Shown here: positions 1 to 10,200 of the stretch, one piece after another
How positions within the stretch are numbered: position 1 is the first letter of the stretch
How the letters are laid out: the number at the start of each line of letters is the position of its first letter
DNA from: Elgaria multicarinata webbii
Lineage: Eukaryota; Chordata; Lepidosauria; Squamata; Anguidae
Direction: 5' to 3'
DNA: 64,000 nucleotides
NCBI RefSeq assembly: GCF_023053635.1
Contig: NC_086183.1
Coordinates: forward strand, 1,557,501 to 1,621,500
The notes under the pieces: model-generated
Told to the model about the DNA's origin: nothing
Databases searched by the model: none
What the model saw: only the letters and a program-made list of their open reading frames with translations
Translations under genes and position numbers: made by a program

Positions 1-1710
1 TTGTTTCCCATGCTCTGGGCATTAGTATAGAGACATCGAAGACCATGTGTTTTATAGTCTGGCTTTGTTCCTACATTGTTGTGGACACTATTTTGGGGCA
101 CTGTTGGAGCTGTTCTCTGTACTGTGGTGCATTGGCCTTCATCCATTGTTGCCTCAAAATTTACGTCTCCCACCCCTGTAAGATTCAGTTTAAAGCCCTC
201 CTGATGAAGTTCTTCATGCTGTGGCCGAACTCATTCTTTCCAGCCCTTGTGAGGTGCAACCCATCTCTTGCCAGCAGTCCATGTTCCAAGTAGCGTAGCC
301 CGTGGTCCCAGAATCCAAAACTCTCACGATGGCACCACCTTCGAAGCCAGTCGTTCATCCGGAGTATTTTTCTTTCCCTTTCTAATCCTCTTCCAAGAAC
401 CGGGAGGATGGATGAGAAAACTACCTGGGCCCCAAAGTTCTTCAGTTTCCTTCCCAGAACTTCAAAGTCTGAAATGATTTCTTCGTAGCTCTGCTTGGCG
501 ACATCATTTGTTCCCACATGGATGAGAAGAAAGGGGTATGTGTCCGTTGTCTTTATGAGCTTCGGTAACCTTTCAGTCACATCTCTAATCTGTGCTCCAG
601 GGAGACAGCACACCTGGCGAGTCCATGGGTCTTCACGACATACTTGGGTTTCAATCCCACGCAGCAGGGAGTCTCCCACAACGACTACTCTTCTCTTCTT
701 CTTGGTTGACCTACCTTCTGTCCCTTGGTCACTGTTGCATGGTGTCTCCTGTACTTCCTCCTCTGCAAACTGTCCTTCAGTCTCATTCTCCAGAAGCTGA
801 AAGCGGTTGCTTAACTCCAATGGCCCCACCGGTGCAGAACGCCCTCTAATTCCTCCTCTCCTAACTGTCACTCTTTTCCAAGGAGTTTCCTCTTCATTGG
901 CTTTCCTCCCCTCAGCATACTCCACTTCGGCTTCAGCTGGCTGTTGTTCTTCAATCTCATGTGCTTCTTGTTGCTGTTGCAGTTCCAGCGTTCGGTCTAA
1001 GAACTCCTCGACTTCTCTTATTCCTTGGAGGGTGGACACTCGCTGCTCAAGTCCCCTCACTTTTTCTTCCAAAAGTGCCACCAGCTTGCACTTGTTGCAG
1101 GTATACGCCATGTTGAGCTCAGGCAGAAACACGAACATTGCACACCCTTTGCAGGTCACCACCTCTAGGGACTCCTTTCCATCCATATTGTCGATTTCTG
1201 CTTTGTTTTTTTTTTCTTTTTGATTATAGTAGAATTGCCTTTGCTTTGTTGTGTCCTCTCTGAAGGTACACAACTATATGAGGATGTCTTAAGGGAAAGT
1301 AATCTTTTGGGGTTTTTTTGCTTTTGTTTGGTGGTGGTTTTGTGGGGTTTTTTTCTCTTTATGTTTCCCCCCCCCACCTCTTTTTTATTTTTATTTTTTA
1401 TTATTTTTTTATTATTTTATTTATTTTTTAAGAGGCCTCCCCCTTGACCTCCCCTGCCGAACTCCTGTTCGCTCGCTCCCTGGGAATCTGGCTTACTTTT
1501 ATAGCTCCTACTTGAGCTGGGCCAGCTGCTCTTCCCTGCTTCTGCTTAGCTCCAAGTCAGGAACCAGAATGAGGTCACTGAAATGCCAACAACAATCAAC
1601 AGCAATTAGGCACTGATTGCTGAGTCCAACTGACAATCAGGCCACTCCCCCTTCAGCTCCTGCAGCAACTATTCACACCGACCTCTCACTCAGCACTCAG
1701 CACTCAGATG
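1..1710 (-). mobile_element. CR1 LINE, 5' half, cut by the window edge
   Basis: On the minus strand this reads 5' UTR (about 1710-1275), ORF1 (1273-185) and the first codons of ORF2 running off the window at base 1. It matches the CR1 copies at 8430-12742 and 27158-30533 almost base for base over shared parts. The 5' end near 1700 is approximate. It extends further 5' than the other two copies, so it is the best view here of the family's promoter region. CR1 is a non-LTR retrotransposon copied by target-primed reverse transcription. Confidence 0.9.
185..1273 (-). CDS. CR1 ORF1 protein with zinc-ribbon and SGNH-hydrolase domains
   Basis: This is an open 362-codon frame. The N-terminal third has a CxxC ... 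CxxC pair (CKGC, then CNKC about 18 residues on), a zinc-ribbon-like site. A short coiled-coil stretch with leucine and valine heptads ([16 protein letters not shown]) and a glutamine/glutamate-rich linker follow. The C-terminal half is an SGNH/GDSL-type hydrolase: block I VVVGDSLLRG, block III HVGTNDV and the DGLH of block V. Many CR1 ORF1 proteins carry such an esterase domain and are thought to bind RNA or membranes during retrotransposition. The natural start is probably the internal Met of MDGKES, where the other copy also becomes conserved; the upstream Met at 1273 only extends the frame. ORF2 begins about a dozen bases after the stop. Confidence 0.85.
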   Translation of the reverse strand: MCTFREDTTKQRQFYYNQKEKKNKAEIDNMDGKESLEVVTCKGCAMFVFLPELNMAYTCNKCKLVALLEEKVRGLEQRVSTLQGIREVEEFLDRTLELQQQQEAHEIEEQQPAEAEVEYAEGRKANEEETPWKRVTVRRGGIRGRSAPVGPLELSNRFQLLENETEGQFAEEEVQETPCNSDQGTEGRSTKKKRRVVVVGDSLLRGIETQVCREDPWTRQVCCLPGAQIRDVTERLPKLIKTTDTYPFLLIHVGTNDVAKQSYEEIISDFEVLGRKLKNFGAQVVFSSILPVLGRGLERERKILRMNDWLRRWCHRESFGFWDHGLRYLEHGLLARDGLHLTRAGKNEFGHSMKNFIRRALN

Positions 1711-2068
1711 ACATGTGGAGCAAGCCCAAGGCAGCTTCCAGGCAGGTAGCTCCTAGTATTAATAGATCATTAATAGGATCATAAAAGGAGACCTGGTACT
1801 GCAAAGTATTGAATGCTTGCTGAGTTGTGATAGGTTTACCTGTGTGATAATCATTGCCCATGTCAAAATCCCACCTCCTTAAAAATAAATAAAAGAAATC
1901 AACACACACACACACCCCCAAAAAAACCAAAATGCATGTGTAGCACTCATCTCCTGACCTCACATACTCCCACTCAAAAGTCAGGCTGTGGGTGCTTCCA
2001 CACTATTTATTTTTGTAATTTATGTAGGCCATCCACTAAGAATGTTTTCTGGGCATCTCATAAACATG
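1711..2068. other. Unassigned sequence
   Basis: No coding or repeat signature recognised apart from a short CA run near 1903-1914. Confidence 0.3.
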
Positions 2069-2070
2069 AA

Positions 2071-2137
<67 letters not shown>
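2069..2137. repeat. (AAT)n microsatellite
   Basis: Uninterrupted AAT triplets for about 68 bases. Similar A/T trinucleotide tracts elsewhere in the window sit at L2 LINE 3' ends, but no LINE body is visible next to this one. Confidence 0.95.
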
Positions 2138-2529
2138 GATGTCTGTCTGTCTGTCAGCAACAGAGCTCCAAGGCCGTGAAACCTAGAGAAGTGAAACTTG
2201 ATGTTTATATAAAGGAGACCTATGGAGTGTGCACCTTGGAGTTATTTTGTTTTTACAATGCATTACGCAATTTAAAGTAATATAAAAGTTTCCCTGTTGC
2301 TGAAGTCTGTAGTACTATCTTCAGTCACTAGGTAGACTTTCCTATGTAAACTTCCATACATAGCTTTGCAGTCAATATGATTTGAAGTGAGGTGGGGAGT
2401 AATCCAAGGGGCAAAGTTCTGTGGCTTCCCCCTTCCCCCTCCGTAGTGCAGCCCCCTTCAGGGGAATAGAATGGACAGAGACTTCCCTCAGTGAGCTCTA
2501 GCGGTGCGCCATGCCTAACCTCCTCAGCA
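2138..2529. other. Unassigned sequence
   Basis: About 390 bases with no recognisable gene, repeat family or structural RNA. Confidence 0.3.
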
Positions 2530-2838
2530 TTTTAGCCCTAGGAAAGGAAAGGAACCTCTCGTGCAAGCACTGAGTCATTACTGACTCTTGGAGGGACGCC
2601 AGCTTTCACTTGGCAGGCCTTATAGTGGGGTGGTTTGCCGTTGCCTTCCCCGGCCATTATTCCCTTTCCCCCAGCTAACTGGGTACTCATTTTACCAACC
2701 TCGGGAGGATGGAAGGCTGAGTCGACCTGAGCCGGCTGCCTTAAACCAGCTTCCGCTGGGATCGAACTCAGGCTGTGGGGAGAGTTTCAGCTGCAGAAAC
2801 TGCTGTTTTACCGCTCTGCGCCACACGAGGCTCTTTTT
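2530..2838 (-). mobile_element. tRNA-derived SINE
   Basis: Read on the minus strand, the 5' end near 2835 has an A-box-like TGGCGCAGAGCGGTA followed by a B-box-like GAGTTCGATCCC, the two internal RNA polymerase III promoter boxes of a tRNA-derived SINE. The body resembles a SINE I associate with squamates. Ends are approximate. Confidence 0.65.
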
Positions 2839-2956
2839 AGCCCTAAGTGCTATATAAAACTTGCTCTTTTGTTAAAATGGGGTAGTCTATGGCTAAATTG
2901 TTAATCAATTCAATTAATTCACTCTCTTAATTAAAGTGTTATCTTATTGTCCTCAG

Positions 2957-3025
2957 TTTGGCAAGCTCCACCTGGCTTCCCAAGATGGAGCCAGTGACTC
3001 TGCACTCCTGGAACCACCACAGCAG
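2957..3025 (+). other. Candidate exon, unassigned (possibly DCDC2B)
   Basis: A good pyrimidine tract and acceptor (TTATTGTCCTCAG) precede 69 bases that are open in one frame and end at CAG|GTAATG. The length keeps phase. The peptide (FGKLHLASQDG...) is not recognisable as doublecortin sequence, so this rests on splice signals alone. Confidence 0.2.
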
Positions 3026-3480
3026 GTAATGGCAATGGCAAGCGCTGGGGCTCAGAGCTGCAAACGGGGGACCTATGTTAAAACTTCTCTTTCAGGACCG
3101 AAGGAATGTTTCATGTTGAAGTGGAGGTGATGTAATCAAACTTCAAAAAAACCAGCATCTTTTCTATTATTGCAAAGTAGTTTTGGGGACCTTCTAGGTT
3201 TGTGAAACATTTTAAATACATCTTTGACATTTTTTTAATGTTTTCGATTGATATATCCTCCATTCTAAAACACTATTCTTGAACTCAGTGGGAATTAAAT
3301 GCCACTTTCCTGTGTCCACGTATAACTGCGTGCGTGTGTGGATTATTTAAGATTGCCGTTTTTGAAAGGGAGAAACCGCCACGAGGCGACCCTTCCACGG
3401 AACCAGAGCTGCAGGGGGCCACTTCCTCCACCCCCCTCCTCTACACAACAAATGCAGAGCTAGATGCCGTGGAGGCAGGT
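3026..3480. other. Unassigned sequence
   Basis: AT-rich, no coding signal or familiar repeat recognised. Confidence 0.3.
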
Positions 3481-3562
3481 GCACCTTGGAGGCTCCTTGA
3501 GAGTTCTGACTGAAACCTGGAGTGGATTCACTGCCCCACTGACATGGGTGCCGCAAGCCTCC
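3481..3562 (+). repeat. Dispersed ~85-base repeat, copy A
   Basis: Shares a conserved core with 19606-19690, 56776-56862 and, inverted, 56199-56292. The core runs from GCACCTTGGA through CTGACTGAAACCTGGAG to CCCACTGACATGGG and a GCCTCC end. Family not recognised. Confidence 0.7.
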
Positions 3563-3622
3563 CCTGGCTAGGTGGCTGTCCAGCCTCTTCTCGAAAACCT
3601 CTAGTGAGGGAGAGATCACCTC
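3563..3622 (-). mobile_element. Old CR1 3'-end scrap
   Basis: About 60 bases resemble the C-terminal coding end of CR1 ORF2 on the minus strand (compare the segment near 35740). No borders visible. Confidence 0.45.
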
Positions 3623-3949
3623 CAAGGGCCGGCCCTGCCATTAAGCAGAGTGAGGCAGTGGCCTCAAGTAGCAGCAAGGCGGTGGAGGAGAGAGCGGGGT
3701 GCCAAGCGGCCTGCCCTGTGTCCCCTAAGCTAACCTGCTGCCTTCAGGGCAGGGGAGGAGGCTGCTCCATTGCCAGTGCTGAAGAAACAGCCAGTTGGCT
3801 TTTGTCTATGGAACAGGAGGGGCACCATCTTGCTCTTTGGCTTAGGCAGCAAAATGTCTTGAGCTGCTCCTGACCTCCCAAAGTAATTGGGTCTTATGAC
3901 ATTCCTTCTAATAGTCACTCAAAATTTACCCTCCTGTAACTTATGGCCA

Positions 3950-4780
3950 TTTTAGATCTTCCCTCTAGAGCCACAGGGAACAAGTCTTCTATGCAAGAGC
4001 CCTTGGGCAGCGTGAAGAGTGCTCTCTTGGTCCCCCTCAGGCGTCTCATCTCCAGGCTAAAGATCCCCATATCCCTGAACAGCTTCACTGCTCCCCTGAA
4101 ACTGCCCTAGTTTGTCTATACCCTCCTTCACGTGCCGTGGCCCAGAATCGTGCCCCCGATGAGGTCTGACTACTATGGAAGACAATGGAATGATTATTTC
4201 TTGAGACTTTGGCAGCTTTTTATGATGCCATCACCCTGCCTCATTCGCAGAGGTCTGGTCGTGGTCGTCTTTCAGGTGTAACCCTCCTGTGTTTTCCATT
4301 TGCTTCTTCTGACTTTTTCCTTACTGCAGAAAATCTGTTGAGGGGAAAAAAGAGATGAAATAGCCACAAGGCCTTCTAGTTGCTAGCGAATTCCATCTGG
4401 AAGCAAGCTTGGAATCCATGGTGATACTAGTGCAGCCTAAAACCACGTTACCCTTTTTTTGCAGCTGCATCACATTGTTGATTCATGTTCAGCTTGTGAT
4501 CAGCTACAATCCTGAGACCTGGGCTGTTTACATGCACTACTGCCATCCTGTACCTGCATTTGACGCCCCCTCCCTCAAAATCTGAATGGTCTCCGTTGAA
4601 TTTTATTTTGCTCAGTTCAGTCAAATTTTCCATTCTTGCAAGGTTATTTGTTTGTTCTTTGCAAACTGGGCTGAGTTCAAAGAGGCAAAATGTTGGTTGA
4701 ACATTAGTAGACACTTAACAGCAAGCGCATGTATCCTGAAAAGTGCTAAGCAATTTCAATTTGGCTCTTCCCCATCTTAA
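3950..4780 (-). mobile_element. Old, diverged CR1 fragment
   Basis: The minus strand shows the 3' half of CR1 ORF2 in damaged form. Phrases around 4050, 4150 and 4460-4500 correspond to the coding segment at 27530-27830 of the younger copy, for example the stretch encoding the region before the conserved DHKLNM motif. It is much more diverged than the three young copies and has no intact frame. Confidence 0.6.
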
Positions 4781-4959
4781 CAGTGCTGTGGAAACAGTTC
4801 TGTATCCCCCTCCAATCCTAGGAGGGCCGGTGTGTTACATTTGCCCACCTTCTTTGTTTATGCAAAGAGCCTACTTGTGACAGCAATTAAATGTGCGACA
4901 GGAGCACACAGACCTCAGCAGTGGCAACTTGAATGATGGTGAAGGCAAGCCTTAGAGCA

Positions 4960-5092
4960 GATTTCCCCAACCTGGTCCTCTCCAGATGTTTTGGACTTCA
5001 ACTCCCAGCAGTCTCAACCAGCATGGTCAATGGTTGGGAATTATATGAGTTGAAGTCCAAAACATCTGGAGAGGACCAGGTTGGGAAAGACT
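4960..5092. mobile_element. Palindromic MITE with ~39-base perfect arms
   Basis: The left arm starts at about 4966 (CCCAACCTGGTCCTCTCC...) and the right arm ends at about 5086 as its exact reverse complement. About 40 bases of loop carry the CCAGCATGG motif shared by related copies at 34043, 54835 and 55070. This is the form of a foldback MITE, a non-autonomous DNA transposon. Confidence 0.75.
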
Positions 5093-5187
5093 GCCTTAGG
5101 GCATCATGGATCATTAATGTTGCCAGAGCGGAGTTGAGCTCCCACCTGAAGTAATTCATAACTCATGGAAATCACTTTTCCATGAGC

Positions 5188-5288
5188 AGGGTGGGGAACT
5201 TGCAGCCTTCTAGGTGTTTGTTGGACTAGCATCATTTGACTGGCGCTTGGGAGTCCAATATCTGGAAAGCCAGTGGTTCCCCACCCTT
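5188..5288. mobile_element. Related small foldback MITE
   Basis: GGGTGGGGAAC near the left and GTTCCCCACCC near the right are imperfect reverse complements around a TTGGACTAGCATCA core, similar to the neighbouring MITE. Diverged. Confidence 0.5.
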
Positions 5289-5334
5289 TCCGGATTGATG
5301 AAATTACTCTTATTTTGAAGTTAGGGTTTGAAAT

Positions 5335-7150
5335 TATTTTGCTGCCTCCATTGCGTCCTCGAGTAGCCGTCCAGTGGAGCTCTTCCGGGTGGTCCGGGGG
5401 CTGCTAACTTCCTCCCCAGCAAATGGGGCCTTGGCCCCGTCGAGGACCCGCTGTGACCTTTTTGCATCACACTTTGAGGACAAAATCACTTCTCTCTGCA
5501 GCGAGCTTGACACTGTTGTTAGTGCAGTTCCAGTTGAGGTGTCCGATGCCACCATCTGCCCAATTTTGTGGGATCAGTTCCAGTTATTGTGGCCTGATGA
5601 TGTGGACAAGGTGCTTGCAGCAATGCGACCAACCCCTTGCCCTCTCGATCCCTGTCTCTCCTGGCTTATAAAAGCAAGCCGAGGGGCTTTGACTGGGTGG
5701 GTCCAGGGGGTGATAAATGCTTCCCTCCGGGAAGGGGTGTTCCCTGCTATCCTTAAGGAGGCAGTAGTGCAACCACTCCTGAAGAAGCCCATCCTGGACC
5801 CGATGGTATTAGACAACTGCCGCCCAGTCGCAAACACCCCCCTTTTAGGGAAGGTACTTGAGAGGGTTGTGGCAGAGCAACTGCAGGCACTCGTGGAGGA
5901 TACTGATTATCTGGACCCATTCCAGTCTGGATTCCGATCTGGTTACGGGACTGAATCAGCCTTGGTCGCCCTGATGGATGACCTTTATCGAGAGAGGGAC
6001 AGGGGGAATGCAACCCTGTTAATCCTGCTCGATTGCTCGGCGGCTTTTGATACCATCGACCATGGTATCCTCCTGGATCGACTCCATGGGATGGGCATCG
6101 GAGGCACTGTTTTACAGTGGTTCCGGTCCTACCTACGGGGTCGTTTTCAGAGAGTAGCAATGGGTGACCAGTCCTCGGCCTCCTGGCAATTGAGCTATGG
6201 GGTGCCGCAGGGCACCATCTTGTCCCCAATGTTATTTAACATCTATATGAAGCCGTTGGGAGTGATCATTAGGGGATTTGGAGCTAAATGCCATCAATAT
6301 GCTGATGACACGCAGCTCTATCTCCCTGTGACAACTGAATCAGATGAGGCTGTGCAGGTCCTGGACCAGTGCCTAGACTCTGTAATGGGCTGGATGAGGG
6401 CCAATAAACTGAGACTGAATCCTGGCAAGACGGAAGCCCTGTGGGTGAGTGGTTCCCGAGTTCCCGAGCTCATTGCCTGTTCTGGATGGGGTTGCACTGC
6501 CTCTGAAAGAACAGGTTCGTCGTTTGGGGGTACTCTTAGACCCATTTCTGTCATTGGAGGCTCAAGTAGCCGCCACAGCTCGGAGTGCCTTTTACCAGCT
6601 TTGGCTGGTTCACCAACTATGGCTTCTCCTGGACAGGGATAGCTTGGCCATGGTGATACAGGCATATTTGGTAACCTCAAGATTGAATTACTGCATTGTG
6701 CTCTTTGTGGAGCTGCCCTTAAAGCTGCTCCGGAAGCTGGAGCTAGTGCAGAAGGCTGCAGCTCAGCTGGTGTCTGGAGCTGCCCATTTCCAGCATGTAA
6801 CTCCTCTGCTAAGGGAACTGCACTGGCTGCCTATTCGCTAACCGGGCCAGATTTAAGGTTCTTGTACTTGTGTACAAAGCCCTAAACAACTTGGGACCAG
6901 GATACGTAAGAGAGCGCCTTTTCCCCTACCAACCTGCCTGATCACTGAGGTCATCCGAGGGCCTGCTCCTGGTGATTCCACATAGATCCATTCTCTGATT
7001 GGAGTCCAGCAGGCGAAGAGCCTTCAGTGTTGTAGCCCCCCTCCTATGGAATTCCCTGCCTCGGGAGGTCAGGCAGACGCCAACTTTGTATTCCTTTCGG
7101 CGCCTCCTGAAAACGTCATTATTCCAGGAAGCCTTTCCTTAATGACCAGC
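5335..7150 (+). mobile_element. L2-like LINE, family 1, 5'-truncated
   Basis: The open frame 5374-6642 encodes a reverse transcriptase: NYRPV-type motif (DNCRPVANTPLLGK), [37 protein letters not shown] and the catalytic YADDTQLYL. The frame continues in another register from about 6449 to 6840 (CNALYVGL-like and LHWLPIR parts), so there is at least one frameshift, and the tail has further stops. The endonuclease half and the usual 3' hairpin are missing. It closely matches 50655-52560. It ends about 60 bases before the DCDC2B exon at 7211. Confidence 0.85.
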
Positions 7151-7210
7151 TACGGTTCACTGTACATTTTGCTTTCCCCCTTATGCATTTTTCTTGAATG
7201 GGATTTCCAG

Positions 7211-10200
7211 CTCAATCTTCGGAGGGTGCAGTCCACAGGAATTGTACAGAAAGAAAACATGCCATGTTCTTCTGTGGTGGTGCACAAGCAAACCAGGAAA
7301 TACCAACACAAAGATGAGAAGTCATCCATCTTTCATGCCAAGCGAATCCAGGATGGGTACATCTACCAGAATGCTCACCAGATGTCTGACCAAGGTAAAA
7401 GAAAAGGGTTGCTAAGAATGCCTAGAAACAATGTAAAACACAGTGGCAGCAGTGGATATAATACTTGGTTGGTGCTGGTGAGCTGTGTAGATCTTAGAAA
7501 GCTTGATGTATTCTAACTCCTCTCCATCAGCAAGTATCCCACTGAGTATCTTCAGATCTGACTTTCACAAGGAAGTTGAGAGTGGGTTTTATTGAGCTGT
7601 CTTGAGGAGCTACAATGATCAGCACATAAGAACTACCTTGCTGGATAAGACCAGATTCAGCTAGTCCAGCATTGTTTCCAAAATAACCAGCCAGATGATA
7701 AAGCTCGCAGGCAGTATATGAAAGCCACCCTTTGATGTTTGTCACCAGCCTCTGACATTCAAGATACACTACCTCTGAATTGGGACCTCTCTTCCATGAA
7801 TTTGTCCTGACACTTTAAAAAGCAATCTTCTGCTAGCTCATGGTCATAACAACATTGTGGGGTTGTGAATTCCATCATTATGCATGTGGGGTTAAATTCT
7901 CTGTACTTAGAAACTTTCTAAAATGTAACTTATAGTCCCAGAGCCAGACCAGGATTTATTTACCCCAGCGAGTGCAAAAGCTTAGTGAATATTTTTTGTT
8001 TATATATGACATAAGTGTCTCAGAAAAGTGAGTCTTACAAAATTCCAGTGGGTGTGTGATGATGTCATCAATATGGCTGCCGCTCTATTATGTAGTTACC
8101 ATATTTAAATATGCAAAACTCCTCACCTGTTTATGATTTTTTTCTGAGATGTTTCAAATTTAATGACAAATACTTTTTGTAATTACACATTTTTTGTTAA
8201 CGCCATTAGTTTTTGAGATAATTTTATTTGAATGTATAAAATCAGTGTTCACATTGGTTCACCATGATTTACTCAAAAACTATATGACTTTCGAAAGAAT
8301 ACTCAAGAAAAAAAAGTTGCATTTTTTAAATGATTAAGAAAATGTATAATAACATGGGATTTACCCCAACACTTAAGGAATTATGAGTGATATCTCGTTA
8401 TACGTCCACTTTCTTAGGATTGTATGATTGTATTGATTCTGCTTCCTGACTTGGAGCTGAGCAGAAGCAGAGAAGAGCAGCTGGCCCAGCTGAACTGGAA
8501 GCTAGAAAAGGAAGCCAGCTCCCAGAGAGAGAGCGATCAGAGTGAGCGAACAGAGGGATCAAACAGGAGTTTGACAGGGGGAGTTCGGTGGGGGAGGTCT
8601 CTAAGGGAAAATAACAAAGAACCCCCCCCCAAAACACCAACAAAATAACAAAGAAAAAAATTATTTTTCTTCTCTTAAGACATACTCATACAGTAGGGGA
8701 CCTTGTCGTGTGAGGACAGGACAAAACACAGGCAATTCCAATACAATCAGAAAGGAAGAAACAAAACGGAAATAGACAATATGGATGGAAAGGAGTCTCT
8801 AGTGGTGGTGACCTGCAAAGTGTGTGCAATGTTCGTGTTCCTGCCTGAGATCGACATGGCGGACACCTGCAACAAGTGCAAGCTGGTGGCACTTTTGGAA
8901 GAAAAAGCGAGAGAATTTGAGTGGCGAGTGTCCACCCTCCAAGGAATAAGAGAAGTCGAGGAGTTCTTAGACAGAACGGTGGAACTGCAACAGCAACAAG
9001 AAGCACATGAGATTGAAGAGCAACAGCCAGCTGAAGCAGAAGTGGAGTATGCTGAGGGGAGGAAAGCCAATGAAGAGGAAACTCCCTGGAAAAGAGTGAC
9101 AGTTAGGAGCGGAGGAATTAGAGGGCGTTCTGCACCGGTGGAAAAATTAGAGTTAAGCAACTACTTTCAGCTACTGGAGGCTGAGACTGGATGACAGTTT
9201 GCAGAGGAAGAATTACAGGAGACACCATGCAACAGTGAACAAGAGGCAGAAGGTCAGTCGACCAAGAAGTCAGTCATTGTGGGAGACTCCCTGCTGCATG
9301 GGATTGAAACTCAAGCATGTTGTGAAGACCCATTTATTTTATTTATTTATTTATTTGTTACATTTTTATACCGCCCAATAGCCGAAGCTCTCTGGGCGGT
9401 TCACAAAAATTAAAACCATCATAAAACAACCAACAGGTTAAAAACACAAATACAAAATACAATATAAAAAGCACAACCAGGATAAAACCATGCAGCAAAA
9501 TTTGTATAAGGTTAAAATACAGAGTGAAAACAGTATAATTTAAATTTAAGTTAAAATTAAGTGTTAAAATACTGAGTGAATAAAAAGGTCTCGCCCATGG
9601 ACTCGCCAGGTGTGCTGTCTCCCTGGAGCACAGATTAGAGATGTGACTGAAGGGCTGCTAAAGCTCATAAAGCCCAGAGACACATACCCTTTTCTTCTCA
9701 TCCATGGGGGAACAAACGATGTTGCCAAGCAGAGCTATGAAGAAATCATGTCAGACTTTGAAGCTCTGGGAAGGAAAATGAAGAACTTTGGGGCCCAGGT
9801 AGTTTTCTCATCCATCCTCCCAGTTCTTGGAAGAGGATTAGAAAGGGAAAGAAAAATACTCCGGATGAACGACTGGCTATGAAGGTGGTGCCAACATGAG
9901 AGTTTTGGATTCTGGGACCACGGGCTACGCTACTTGGAAGATGGGACTGCTGGCAAGGGATGGGTTGCACCTCACAAGGGCTGGAAAGAATGAGTTCGGC
10001 CACAGCATGAAGAACTTCATCAGGAGGGCTGTAAACTGAATCTTACAGGGGCGGGAGACATAAACTTCGAGGCAACAATGGATGAAGGCCCATGCACCAC
10101 AGTACAGAGAACAGCTCCAATAGTGCCCCAAAATAGTGTCCGCAACAATGTAGGAACAAAGCCAGACTATAAAACACACGTTCTTCGATGTCTATATACT

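Noticed and set aside
1936-2280. Frame with a run of asparagines or isoleucines.
   Set aside because: It is the translation of the (AAT)n microsatellite.
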